Translations under genes and position numbers: made by a program
NCBI RefSeq assembly: GCF_900113665.1
Contig: NZ_FOQD01000010.1
Span: 124,001 to 188,000 of the forward strand
Reading direction: 5' to 3'
DNA: 64,000 nucleotides
Source of the DNA: Planctomicrobium piriforme
GTDB taxonomy: Bacteria > Planctomycetota > Planctomycetia > Planctomycetales > Planctomycetaceae
The notes under the pieces: model-generated
Databases searched by the model: none
Told to the model about the DNA's origin: nothing
What the model saw: only the letters and a program-made list of their open reading frames with translations
In this document: positions 42,408-51,255 of the stretch, piece after piece
Layout of the letters: each line of letters begins with the position of its first letter
Position numbering within the stretch: the stretch's first letter is position 1

Positions 42408-44057
42408 GTGGCGTTACAACGACGCGAATTCTTGAAATCCGCCGCTGCGGCGGCAACGTTGACCGCTGGCTGGCGGCCACAGCCGCTGATGGCATCCTCA
42501 GGCACTCGGCCAGCTTGCCCGTTCCGGTTGCTGTACAGCAACGACCTCACCAACACGCTCAGTTGCGTCAGTCCCTGGCATGCAAAAGACCAGCCGTTCA
42601 CTCCGGGCATGTTGCAGGCGAGCGTCGATGAAGCTCAAGGGGTCGACGTTCACATGCTGCAGCCCGGCCTGTGCTGGGTTCCGCTCTGGAAGTCCGAGAC
42701 GTACCCGCTCGCCGAACATGCCGCCTGGCTGCAGGAGAAATACGGTCTCACGCCCGACCCATTCGCGCAGTCGGTTCTCGCAGGAAACGATTTGCTGCAG
42801 GTCTTCGTTGACCGCTGTCGGCAGCAGGGGCAAGCGCCGTTCATTTCATTCCGTCTGAACGACGGTCATCACAAGGAATGGGTCAACACCCCCAAAGGGG
42901 ATTACATCGCCACGTCGGCTGCGCAGGGGATCACCCGCTTCTACGCCGAGCATCCCGAGTACCGCATCGGCCCGGACATCAAAGACTGGTCTGAACGGGT
43001 CTGGAACTGGGCGATCCCGGAAGTCCGCGCTCATCGCCTCGCCTATCTGCGGGAACTCTGTACGCAGTACGACATCGACGGCCTCGAACTCGATTTCCTC
43101 CGGCAATACAGCCTGTTCGACCTGAAGAAAACAACCGCCGACCAGCGTCGTCAGATCATGGTCGAATTCGTCAGCGATGTACGTCGGCTTCTTAACGAAA
43201 CCGCCAAGGCCGGCCAGCGCAGATGGCTGTGCGTCCGAGTTCCCTGCTATGTCGACGTCTTTGACGCCCTGGGAATCGACCTGCCGGCGTTCTGGCATGC
43301 CGGAGTTGACATGGTGAACGCGTCGTCGCATTACTTCACAACGCAGCAGCAGGATCTGACGAGTATTCGCGAACAGGTTCCCGAGGCGTCGCTCTATTTC
43401 GAGATGTGCCATTCAACCTGGAACGGCGCGCGGCTGACCGAAGGCTACGACTCGTTCGAGTTTCGCCGCACGACGAAGGAACAGTTTCTGTCGACGGCTC
43501 ATCTGGCGTATGCCTGCGGCGCTCAAGGGGTGAGCCTGTTCAATTTCGCTTATTTCCGTGAGCATGGCGGCGCTGGCCGCGGACCGTTTCACGAACCGCC
43601 ATTCGAACTGCTCAAGGTGCTGCGCGATCCCGCTGCGGTGTCGCTGCAGCCGCAACACTGGTTCATCGCCCAGGGATGGCGCGGGCCAGGCATGAAACCG
43701 ACCCCCATCCCCAAACGGCTCCGCTCCGGGCAATCAGCAACATTCGTATTAGATCTCGCGCCTCCAGGCGGAGTCTGGCACGAAGGGGGACGACTTCGAA
43801 TTCAGACGCAGCAGTCCTTGGGAGCGAGTCTTTGGCAAGCGAAGTTGAACGGAGTTGTGCTGTCGCCTGACACTGCTGTTGCAGAACCGTACGCCAATCC
43901 CGACCCCGGACTGCTCGGCCAACCCGGTGAACTCCGCGCCTGGCGAGTGCCCGCAGCGATCCTTCGCGCCGGAAAGAACGAATTAACAGTCACCTACGTT
44001 GACCAGCCCAATGCCCAGGCGGTGAATATCGTTTTCGTGGACCTCGCAGCGCATTGA
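42408..44057 (+). CDS. Tat-exported protein, probable TIM-barrel glycoside-hydrolase-like
   Basis: 549 aa, GTG start with GGGGACC ~10 nt upstream. The N-terminus ALQRREFLKSAAAAATLTAG is a twin-arginine signal (RREFLK). The body suggests a TIM barrel: VHMLQPGLCWVPLWKSET, PFISFRLNDGHH, AYLRELCTQYDIDGLELDFL (an acid-bearing DGxELDF strand seen in GH-like barrels), and MVNASSHYFTTQQQDL. A beta-rich C-terminal module (about 440-549) ends in NELTVTYVDQPNAQAVNIVF. I cannot assign a GH family. Planctomycetes export many such proteins to act on polysaccharides. No SusC/D or sulfatase neighbour is present at this point. Confidence 0.75.
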   Translation: MALQRREFLKSAAAAATLTAGWRPQPLMASSGTRPACPFRLLYSNDLTNTLSCVSPWHAKDQPFTPGMLQASVDEAQGVDVHMLQPGLCWVPLWKSETYPLAEHAAWLQEKYGLTPDPFAQSVLAGNDLLQVFVDRCRQQGQAPFISFRLNDGHHKEWVNTPKGDYIATSAAQGITRFYAEHPEYRIGPDIKDWSERVWNWAIPEVRAHRLAYLRELCTQYDIDGLELDFLRQYSLFDLKKTTADQRRQIMVEFVSDVRRLLNETAKAGQRRWLCVRVPCYVDVFDALGIDLPAFWHAGVDMVNASSHYFTTQQQDLTSIREQVPEASLYFEMCHSTWNGARLTEGYDSFEFRRTTKEQFLSTAHLAYACGAQGVSLFNFAYFREHGGAGRGPFHEPPFELLKVLRDPAAVSLQPQHWFIAQGWRGPGMKPTPIPKRLRSGQSATFVLDLAPPGGVWHEGGRLRIQTQQSLGASLWQAKLNGVVLSPDTAVAEPYANPDPGLLGQPGELRAWRVPAAILRAGKNELTVTYVDQPNAQAVNIVFVDLAAH

Positions 44058-44183
44058 GAAATGAACTCTCCGTTGGCATCAATCTGTTCGTCCCTGATCT
44101 AAACTGATCGCGGCGAACTCACCCGCAACGTTTTTGCGATTTTCTACCCACTGCCAACGATTCACCATCCACTCTCCCAACTC

Positions 44184-45218
44184 ATGAAGAAAAAACGCGA
44201 CTGGTTTCTGCCGGGGATGGTGCTGGCGGTGTTTCTCGCCTGGCTGTTCCCTCAGCCAGGGGCCGATGGGGGCTGGCTGCATCCGGAACTGATCACCAGC
44301 GGCGGCGTGGCGCTGATCTTCTTTCTGCATGGCGTGGCACTCTCGTTTGCGGCCCTGCGCTCCGGCATGTTGCTGTGGAAACTGCATCTCGTCGTACAAG
44401 GCTGCGTGTTTCTGCTGTTCCCACTGATCGGACTGGGATTGTACGCGGCGACTGCGCACGCGCTCCCTGATGACTTACGGGTCGGATTTCTCTATCTCTG
44501 TGCACTGCCGTCGACCGTCTCGTCTTCCGTCGCCTTAACGGCGGCCGCGCATGGCAATGTGCCTGCGGCGGTCTTCAACGCCACAATTTCCAGTCTGCTG
44601 GGAGTCGTCCTGACGCCGTTGTGGATGAGTACGGTTGCCGAGATCGCAAGTTCGCAGGGATCGTTGGGGAAGGTCGTCCTGAATCTCTGCTTCTGGCTGG
44701 TGCTGCCGCTCATTGTCGGACAACTTTCCCGCCCCTGGCTCGGCAATTGGGCTGCGCGGCACAAGCCGTTCATCAACACGGTGGACCGCGGGACGATCCT
44801 GCTGCTGGTTTACACGTCGTTTTGCGATTCGTTCGTCCTGGGAGTCTGGACCCAACACGGCCTGACAGCTGTGCTCGCGACCATCGTCCTCACCACTCTG
44901 CTCTTCTGGCTGGTCTTCTGGACCGTCGGCGCGATCTGCACAGCGCTGAAATTCAATCGCGAAGACCGCATCGCCACGCTGTTCTGCGGTTCGAAGAAAT
45001 CGCTGGCGACCGGCGTGCCGATGGCCCAACTGATGTTCGGCTCTGATCCCGGACTGGGGTTAATTTTGCTGCCGATCATGGTCTACCACCCGTTGCAACT
45101 GGTGATCTGCGGAGTCCTGGCCGGTCGCTGGGCAAAAGAACATCACACCCCCGCCCCGCCTCTCGGCGAAATCCTGGCCGCAGCCGAACCCTCGCCGTCG
45201 ATTCCGGATGAGAATTGA
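44184..45218 (+). CDS. SBF-like (bile acid:sodium symporter-related) transporter
   Basis: A 344-aa integral membrane protein. About ten hydrophobic helices are seen: FLPGMVLAVFLAWLFPQPG, GGVALIFFLHGVALSF, LVVQGCVFLLFPLIGLGLY, LYLCALPSTVSSSVALTAAA, VLNLCFWLVLPLIVGQLS, and others. The SBF-like (YfeH) signature ALPSTVSSSVALT and the C-terminal FCGSKKSLATGVPMAQLMFG match the PF13593 group, which differs from true bile-acid symporters. The transported solute is unknown. No obvious ribosome binding site precedes the ATG. A repeat-rich gap separates it from the aldolase gene, which is convergent. Confidence 0.9.
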   Translation: MKKKRDWFLPGMVLAVFLAWLFPQPGADGGWLHPELITSGGVALIFFLHGVALSFAALRSGMLLWKLHLVVQGCVFLLFPLIGLGLYAATAHALPDDLRVGFLYLCALPSTVSSSVALTAAAHGNVPAAVFNATISSLLGVVLTPLWMSTVAEIASSQGSLGKVVLNLCFWLVLPLIVGQLSRPWLGNWAARHKPFINTVDRGTILLLVYTSFCDSFVLGVWTQHGLTAVLATIVLTTLLFWLVFWTVGAICTALKFNREDRIATLFCGSKKSLATGVPMAQLMFGSDPGLGLILLPIMVYHPLQLVICGVLAGRWAKEHHTPAPPLGEILAAAEPSPSIPDEN

Positions 45219-45257
45219 AACGCAACGAGCGTTGAGCTCTCGGAGAAATTGAAGATG

Positions 45258-45375
45258 AAACCACGAATCAGACAAATTACACGAATGGGATTAGTGGAGT
45301 CACGCAGTCGGCTGAGGGTGATCTTCAGGCAAGGCTGTCGAATCCGATGACGTATTCGTGGAATTCGTGGTTTCC
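45258..45375. repeat. ACCACGAAT-type inverted repeat
   Basis: Left arm AACCACGAATCAGACAAATT (45258-45288) and right arm 45352-45374 (GTATTCGTGGAATTCGTGGT) are imperfect complements between the convergent transporter and aldolase genes. Confidence 0.55.
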
Positions 45376-45423
45376 TCCTTCTCCTCTCCGAACTCCGCGC
45401 CCTCTGCGTTTCAAAATCTTCCC

Positions 45424-46443
45424 CTACTCCCGTTCCATCTCCGGGCGATATTTCCCCTCTCGTGCCGCTGCACAGCAACGGGCGCGTTTGACCAATGCCG
45501 CCTGAGCGGCAGGGATATTGGCTGGGTTCCCTTTCCAGGCGTCCATCGCATCCTGATGCAACGCTCGGGAGAACGAATAGGTGAGTGCCCAGGGGAGTTT
45601 GCCGTCGCATCGGACATGCATGGCGTTGAGTCGCGCTGCGGCCAGTTCGCTTGGCTGGCCGCCCGAGAGAAACGCAACGCCCTGCACAGCGGCCGGAACA
45701 GTTCGCAGCAGACAGGTGACAGTCCCTTCGGCCACTTCGTCCAAGCCGTCTTGTTTCGGACAATCCAGTCCTGGCAGCACCATGTTCGGCTTCAAGATTA
45801 ACCCTTCGAGCAGCACGCGTTGCTCGACCAGTTCATCAAACAGGGCGTGCAGTGCCCGTTGGGTTGCAGCGAAACACTCCTGCAGGGAATGCGAACCGTC
45901 CATCAGGACTTCCGGCTCAACAATCGGGACGATGCCTGCTTCCTGACACAGCGCGGCGTACCTGGCCAGCGCATGTGCATTCACATGCAGGCAGCCGTCG
46001 GTCGGCAGTCCGTCTCCAATCGCAATGACCGCACGCCATTTGGCGAACCGTGCCCCGAGTTTGAAATAGTCTTGCAGCCGTTCGCGCAGGCCGTCGAGTC
46101 CTTCGGTCACTTTCTCGCCAGGGAAAGCTGGCAGGTCTTTCGCCCCCTCATCCACTTTAATACCCGGGATGATGCCGGCCTTGTTGAGTAGGTCGACGAA
46201 CCGGACGCCGCCCACGCTACTTTGGCGAATCGTTTCATCAAACAGAATCGCCCCGCTGATCCAGTTCCCCAGGTTCGGCGTGGTGACAATCAGTTCCCGG
46301 TAACTTCGCCGCGCCTCTTCTGTCTGTGGAATGCCGAGCTTGGCAAATCGCTTATGACATGTGGGATTGCTCTCATCCATGGCAATCAGCCCCTTGCCAG
46401 GCGCCATCATCGCCTGAGCGGTCTTCACGAGCAGTTCACTCAT
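45424..46443 (-). CDS. Fructose-bisphosphate aldolase class I
   Basis: 339 aa; start at 46443 is supported by AAGGAGA 6-8 nt upstream. A Schiff-base (metal-free) aldolase that cleaves fructose 1,6-bisphosphate to two triose phosphates in glycolysis/gluconeogenesis. Class I motifs are GLIAMDESNPTCHKRF, GAILFDETIRQ, ARFAKWRAVIAIGDGLPT (substrate-binding), VPIVEPEVLMDGSHS (Glu of the active site), and LEGLILKPNMVLPG, whose Lys forms the Schiff base. The family is common in eukaryotes and is also found in planctomycetes. It stands alone on the minus strand. Confidence 0.95.
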   Translation of the reverse strand: MSELLVKTAQAMMAPGKGLIAMDESNPTCHKRFAKLGIPQTEEARRSYRELIVTTPNLGNWISGAILFDETIRQSSVGGVRFVDLLNKAGIIPGIKVDEGAKDLPAFPGEKVTEGLDGLRERLQDYFKLGARFAKWRAVIAIGDGLPTDGCLHVNAHALARYAALCQEAGIVPIVEPEVLMDGSHSLQECFAATQRALHALFDELVEQRVLLEGLILKPNMVLPGLDCPKQDGLDEVAEGTVTCLLRTVPAAVQGVAFLSGGQPSELAAARLNAMHVRCDGKLPWALTYSFSRALHQDAMDAWKGNPANIPAAQAALVKRARCCAAAREGKYRPEMERE

Positions 46444-46811
46444 CGCAGCTCTCCTTGACCAGATTTTGGCAGCAGTTTGATTCGTGTGCTTTCAGTTCAG
46501 TATGAACGAAAAGTTGCATTCGTGGAACTTGTCGGAAGAATTTGAAACGCAGAGTTCGCCGAGGCCGCGGAGAAAAGCAGATAGGAAGAGAAAGGCGGCA
46601 TCTGGAATTCCTTTGCGGTTTTAGCGCCTTGGCGTGAGACTCCTTATTACCTTCATCCTATTCCGACTCTGCGATCTCCGCGGCCTCGGCGTTTCAAACT
46701 CTCCTCCGGCTCAATCGCCCACCCAGAGTTGAATTTCCCCACTCCGCACCAGCACAATGGCGGGACGAGAAACGTCTTTGCGACGCCGATGTCCATTCGC
46801 GGGGGATTTTG
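46444..46811. repeat. Intergenic region with GCCGAGGCCGCGGAG inverted repeat
   Basis: No gene is seen. An imperfect inverted repeat has arms at 46543-46576 (TTGAAACGCAGAGTTCGCCG) and 46667-46700 (complement, ending GGCGTTTCAAAC), enclosing ~90 nt. It lies between the divergent aldolase and FAD-oxidoreductase genes, so promoters for both must also lie here; I see no clear boxes. Confidence 0.55.
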
Positions 46812-48878
46812 ATGAAGCGCTGGGGAATACTGCTGTGCGTCTGCCTGATCTCGGCAGGCTCGGTTTCCGCTTTACAGGCGGCCGAGGAATATGACCTTGT
46901 CATCTATGGCGGCACCAGCGCAGGCGTCATTGCCGCGGTGCAGGCGAAGAAGATGGGCAAGTCTGTGATTGTCGTCGGCCCCGATGTCCATCTTGGCGGA
47001 CTGAGCGCGGGAGGGCTCGGGTATACCGATTCTGGCCGCAAGGAAGCCATCGGCGGGCTCAGCCGCGATTTCTACCACCGCGTCTGGAAACACTACCAGG
47101 ACGATTCCGCCTGGAAGTGGGAGCCGAAGAAACCGTTCAAGAGCCAGGGGCCTGAAGAACAAGCCGCAAAACTGCCTGCCATGTGGGTCTTCGAACCGCA
47201 TGTGGCCGAGAAGATCTACGAAGACTACGTCAAGGAATTCAACATTCCCGTCGTCCGCAACGAATACCTCGACCGCAAGTCAGGCGTGACCAAGGACGGC
47301 GACCGCATCACGTCGATCAAGATGCTCAGCGGCAAGACCTACGCCGGAAAAATGTTCATCGATGCGACGTATGAAGGGGATCTCATGGCCGCCGCTGGTG
47401 TGAAGTATCACGTCGGCCGCGAAGCGAACAGCGTCTATGGCGAAACCTTTAACGGCGTGCAGACGGAAGCGCCGCGACACGGCCATCACTTCAAAATGCA
47501 GATCTCGCCCTATGTGATTCCCGGCGACCCGAAGAGCGGGTTGCTGCCGCGCATCAGTACCGAACCGCCGGGCGAGCCAGGAGCAGGCGACCACCGCGTA
47601 CAGGCCTACTGCTACCGGATGTGCCTGACCAACAAGGACGAGAATCGCGTTGCGTTCCCCAAACCGGCCGGCTACGACCCGAAGCAGTATGAGCTGCTGG
47701 TGCGTGTGCTGGAAACCGGCTGGCGCGAAGCCTTCAACAAGTTCGATGCGATTCCCAACGCCAAGACCGACACCAACAATCACGGCCCCTTCAGCTTCGA
47801 CAACATTGGCTACAACTACGACTATCCGGAAGCGAGCTATGAACGCCGCAAGGAAATCCTGGCCGAGCACACGACCTACCAGCAGGGTTTGTTGTACTTC
47901 CTGGCGAACGATCCCCGCGTCCCGCAGGATGTTCGCGACAAAATGAGCAAATGGGGCCTGCCGAAAGACGAATTCCAGGACAACGGCAACTGGTCGCACC
48001 AGATCTACGTCCGCGAAGCTCGCCGAATGAAAGGGGTCTATGTGATGACCCAGGACGACTGCCAGGACCGCATCGCGACGCCCAATTCCGTCGGCATGGG
48101 ATCCTACAACATGGACTCCCACAACACGCAGCGGTATGTGACTCCGGAAGGATTCGTGCAGAACGAAGGTGACGTGCAGGAACGGCTCGCCAAGTCGTAC
48201 GAAATTGCCTACGGCTCGATCACACCCAAGGCAGGCGAAGTTGCCAACCTGCTCGTACCGGTTTGCTGCTCCAGCAGCCACATCGCGTACGGCTCGATTC
48301 GCATGGAACCGGTGTTCATGATTCTCGGCCAGTCCGCCGCGACGGCCGCGGCCATGGCCATCGACAAGCAGCTTCCCGTGCAGTCGGTGCCCTACGACGA
48401 ACTCGCAGCACAGCTCAAGAAAGACGGCCAGGTCCTCGAACTGGAAGATCCAGACGCCGCCGCCCTCAAGAAAATTTCAGGCGTGGTAGTTGATGACGAA
48501 TATGCCGAGTACGTTGGCGAATGGTCGACCAGTTCCTCAATTCAGCCCTTCATCGGCCCCGGTTACCGTCACGACGGCAATCAGAACAAAGGAACTTCGA
48601 CGGCGAAGTTCTCAGCCAAGCTGAAGCCCGGCCGTTATGACGTCCGGATCGCTTATGTTCCGAACCGTACACGGGCCAGCAATGTGCCGGTCACAATCGA
48701 ACATGCCGGCGGCAAAACGAGCCAGAAAGTCGATGAACGAGCTCCCATCCCGAGCGGTGAAATCGACGCCAGCCTGGGGATCTTTGAGTTCGGCGACACC
48801 GGCGCGGTCACCGTGTCGAATGCCGGTACCGACAACTTTGTGGTCGTCGATCTCGTGCGGTTCGTGCCAGTCGACTGA
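46812..48878 (+). CDS. Secreted FAD-dependent oxidoreductase with C-terminal CBD-like module
   Basis: About 688 aa from the ATG at 46812 (GGGGGA ~7 nt upstream). Signal peptide: LLCVCLISAGSVSALQA, cut before AEEY. The dinucleotide fold is YDLVIYGGTSAGVIAAVQAK (a GxTSAG variant of GxGxxG) followed by LGGLSAGGLGYTD, typical of the FAD_oxidored family found with planctomycete polysaccharide-processing genes. The oxidoreductase part runs to about residue 560; the last ~125 residues (AEYVGEWSTSSSIQPFIG; GRYDVRIAYVPNRTRASNVP; NFVVVDLVRF) match the golvesin/xanthan-lyase C-terminal carbohydrate-binding-like domain. Substrate unknown. A long inverted repeat follows the stop. Confidence 0.9.
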   Translation: MKRWGILLCVCLISAGSVSALQAAEEYDLVIYGGTSAGVIAAVQAKKMGKSVIVVGPDVHLGGLSAGGLGYTDSGRKEAIGGLSRDFYHRVWKHYQDDSAWKWEPKKPFKSQGPEEQAAKLPAMWVFEPHVAEKIYEDYVKEFNIPVVRNEYLDRKSGVTKDGDRITSIKMLSGKTYAGKMFIDATYEGDLMAAAGVKYHVGREANSVYGETFNGVQTEAPRHGHHFKMQISPYVIPGDPKSGLLPRISTEPPGEPGAGDHRVQAYCYRMCLTNKDENRVAFPKPAGYDPKQYELLVRVLETGWREAFNKFDAIPNAKTDTNNHGPFSFDNIGYNYDYPEASYERRKEILAEHTTYQQGLLYFLANDPRVPQDVRDKMSKWGLPKDEFQDNGNWSHQIYVREARRMKGVYVMTQDDCQDRIATPNSVGMGSYNMDSHNTQRYVTPEGFVQNEGDVQERLAKSYEIAYGSITPKAGEVANLLVPVCCSSSHIAYGSIRMEPVFMILGQSAATAAAMAIDKQLPVQSVPYDELAAQLKKDGQVLELEDPDAAALKKISGVVVDDEYAEYVGEWSTSSSIQPFIGPGYRHDGNQNKGTSTAKFSAKLKPGRYDVRIAYVPNRTRASNVPVTIEHAGGKTSQKVDERAPIPSGEIDASLGIFEFGDTGAVTVSNAGTDNFVVVDLVRFVPVD

Positions 48879-48897
48879 ATAAGGTGTTGCTGTCTCT

Positions 48898-48977
48898 GGG
48901 AGGGCGAAGCTCCTGCTGAGCCGCAGACGAGATCACGCCTTCCCTGGATGGCGGCTCGGCAGGAGCCTCGCCCTCCC
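48898..48977. repeat. Long (27-bp arm) GGGAGGGCGAGGCTCC-type inverted repeat
   Basis: Arms at 48898-48924 and 48951-48977 are complementary at 25 of 27 positions, around a 26-nt loop, followed by ATTTT. This unit is seen widely in planctomycete intergenic DNA and gives spurious short ORFs. It may also serve as terminator for the FAD-oxidoreductase gene. Confidence 0.8.
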
Positions 48978-49017
48978 ATTTTCGAATCCATCCTCACTCA
49001 GAGCAACGAAATTGACC

Positions 49018-49635
49018 ATGAGCGAAGGCGCCAGTAGCCGCATTGGCCGCTTGCTCGAACAGGCCCGTGACGGCGATGTCGCCGCGCGGGACCAGCTCTT
49101 TCAAAGCTGCCGCAACTATGTGGCCGTGATCGCCCGCGCTCAGGTCGAAAGCTGGATGCGAGCCAAAGTCGACGCGTCCGACCTCGTACAGCAAACGATG
49201 CTCGAAGCACATCGCGGGTTCGACGAATTCAAGGGCTGCAACGAAGCGGAATGGCTCGCCTGGCTGAAGCAGATTCTCGGCCACAACACCCAGGATTTCA
49301 TTCGCCGTTACCGCACTGCAAAGCGTCAAGCCGGACTCGAAGTTCCCGCTGTGGGGACGGAGTCGACGTTCGATCCGATCGGAGAATTCGCCGCCGCGAG
49401 CATGACGACCCCCAGTCAGGTGCTCATGGCGCACGAACGCGAACTCGCGGTCGCCGACGCGATTGCGCAGCTTTCCGAAGACCACCAAACAGTGTTGCAG
49501 CTTCGCAGCCTGCAGCGGCTGCCGTTTGATGAAGTGGCGCAGCGGATGAATCGCAGCCGTCCGGCGGTGCAGATGCTCTGGATGCGAGCCGTGCAGAAAC
49601 TGGAAGAGACGCTGCACGAGGCCGACCAGTCATGA
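49018..49635 (+). CDS. ECF-type sigma factor linked to Ser/Thr kinase
   Basis: About 205 aa from the ATG at 49018 (a TTG two codons earlier is less likely). Region 2 is ASDLVQQTMLEAHRGFDEF with LKQILGHNTQDFIRRY; region 4 is LSEDHQTVLQLRSLQRLPFDEVAQRMNRSRPAVQML. The stop overlaps the kinase start by 4 nt (ATGA), so both are co-translated. In planctomycetes such sigma/kinase pairs form signalling modules in which the membrane kinase is proposed to control the sigma factor by phosphorylation. No classical anti-sigma factor lies nearby. Confidence 0.94.
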   Translation: MSEGASSRIGRLLEQARDGDVAARDQLFQSCRNYVAVIARAQVESWMRAKVDASDLVQQTMLEAHRGFDEFKGCNEAEWLAWLKQILGHNTQDFIRRYRTAKRQAGLEVPAVGTESTFDPIGEFAAASMTTPSQVLMAHERELAVADAIAQLSEDHQTVLQLRSLQRLPFDEVAQRMNRSRPAVQMLWMRAVQKLEETLHEADQS

Positions 49636-51218
49636 GTGATCTGCTAGACCCGTTGCCTGATGACGATCAGGCACTCTTCGATTGGTTGAACGCTCAGGCC
49701 GAAGGGACTGATGTCGAAAACCTGCCTGCAGAGTTACTCGATCGCTGCGTCCGTCTGGCGGAACTGAAGCACTGCCTGCAACTACTCAACTCGCTCGCGC
49801 CAGCTCCTCCTCAACCCGCCGAATCCCCTTCCTCATTCAGCGGACAACTCCCGCGTGCGTTTGGACCTTATGACCTGGAGCGGGAGCTGGGCCGCGGCGG
49901 GATGGGCGTTGTGTATCTGGCCCGACACCGAACATTGCGATCACAGGTGGCGCTCAAAGTCATTCGCACCAGCGAATTCGCTTCACCTGAAGAGGTACGG
50001 CGGTTCTACCAGGAAGGTCGGGCGGCCTCGCGGCTGCGGCATCCACATGTCGTCAGCGTCCATGACGCCGGCGATATCGAGGGCACTCCTTATCTGGTCA
50101 TGCAGTATGTCGAAGGGGAATCCCTTGCCGAACGCATGCGGCGGCAACGCCCCGGCATCGATGAAACCGTACGGCTGCTGATTCCCATCGCCCGAGCGGT
50201 CGATTATCTGCATGGCCAGGAAATCGTGCATCGCGATCTCAAGCCCGGCAACATTCTGCTGAACCGCGACCACACGCCGTTCGTCACCGACTTTGGACTC
50301 GTCAAAATGTTCGAACTCGATGGGGAGCGCACCGTCAGCGGAGCACTCATCGGCACGCCCGCCTACATGTCGCCGGAACAAGCCTGGGGCAAACCGGACA
50401 GCATCGGCGCTTCAAGCGACGTGTATAGCCTGGGAGCGATTCTCTATGAAATGCTGACGGGCCAGCCGCCGTTCCCGGAGGCCAATCCGCTCGACCAGAT
50501 TCTCCGCTTGCGCGATGCTGAGCCGCGCCCACCCCGTGCAATCAAGCCGACAGTGCCGATGGAACTCCAGCAGATCTGCCTGCGGTGTCTGGAGAAAAAG
50601 CCCCGCGACCGTTACGCCTCCTCCGCTCAGGTGGCGGATGATCTGGAACGCTATCGTCGCGGCGAACCGATTGCCCTGCGGCCGATTGGATACTGGAACG
50701 GCTTCCGCCGCTGGGTCCGCCGCGAGTCGCCGCTCGCTTCGCATCTGGCCGGCTTTGCCACGATGGCATTCATCGTGCAGATCGCCGACCTGTTTGCTGC
50801 ACGTCAACGAGCGCCGTATCTCCCCGTGATGACCGTACTGCTGGTCTGGACGATTCTGGCCGTCATTCTGCAGAAGCTGCTGCTCCGCGGAGCGGAATGG
50901 GTGAAGCTCGTCTGGGTCGCGATTGACGCAGTGTTGTTCACCGTTGCGGTGGCCTATGCGGAAGGGCCGGTCGAATCGCTCATCGTCGGCTACTCACTGC
51001 TGATCGCCGCGAGTTCCATGTGGTACGAAGAATACCTGGTCGTCCTGATGACGGTCGTCTCACTGGGGGCATACATCGCGCTGCTCTCACTCCGCGGCGC
51101 GCCGCAGCCGGTGCATTATCCATTCATCGTGGGCGGGATCCTGCTGGTCGTCGGAGGAGTCGTGACGGCCCTCGTCCGCCGCATCCGACAACTGCTTCAG
51201 TTTCAGGCAGAGAGCTGA
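49632..51218 (+). CDS. Membrane Ser/Thr protein kinase (Hanks type, PknB-like)
   Basis: 528 aa. The ~65-residue N-terminal region is acidic. The kinase domain (about 75-340) has the P-loop GRGGMGVVYLAR, ATP-binding Lys in QVALKVIR, catalytic loop VHRDLKPGNILL, and DFGLVKMF; the activation segment contains GTPAYMSPEQAW. All catalytic residues are present, so it should be active. After a basic segment come about four to six TM helices (TMAFIVQIADLF; TVLLVWTILAVILQ; LIVGYSLLIAASSMWY; FIVGGILLVVGGVVTALV). There is no PASTA or other ligand domain, so the signal sensed may be in the membrane. It overlaps the sigma-factor gene. Confidence 0.95.
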   Translation: MSDLLDPLPDDDQALFDWLNAQAEGTDVENLPAELLDRCVRLAELKHCLQLLNSLAPAPPQPAESPSSFSGQLPRAFGPYDLERELGRGGMGVVYLARHRTLRSQVALKVIRTSEFASPEEVRRFYQEGRAASRLRHPHVVSVHDAGDIEGTPYLVMQYVEGESLAERMRRQRPGIDETVRLLIPIARAVDYLHGQEIVHRDLKPGNILLNRDHTPFVTDFGLVKMFELDGERTVSGALIGTPAYMSPEQAWGKPDSIGASSDVYSLGAILYEMLTGQPPFPEANPLDQILRLRDAEPRPPRAIKPTVPMELQQICLRCLEKKPRDRYASSAQVADDLERYRRGEPIALRPIGYWNGFRRWVRRESPLASHLAGFATMAFIVQIADLFAARQRAPYLPVMTVLLVWTILAVILQKLLLRGAEWVKLVWVAIDAVLFTVAVAYAEGPVESLIVGYSLLIAASSMWYEEYLVVLMTVVSLGAYIALLSLRGAPQPVHYPFIVGGILLVVGGVVTALVRRIRQLLQFQAES

Positions 51219-51255
51219 AGGGCGAAGCCCCGCTACTCCGCATCGCGCCCTTTTT
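51218..51255 (+). terminator. Probable terminator after the kinase gene
   Basis: AAGGGCG (51218-51224) pairs with CGCCCTT (51246-51252) over 7 bp around a 21-nt loop, followed by three T residues (five counting the stem's end). It overlaps the convergent sulfatase gene's last codons, so its strength is uncertain. Confidence 0.45.

Noticed and set aside
48653..48997. A 114-codon minus-strand frame after the FAD oxidoreductase gene
   Set aside because: Its reading GRGSCRAA...GSAGASPS comes from the inverted repeat at 48898-48977 and is a known type of false planctomycete ORF.
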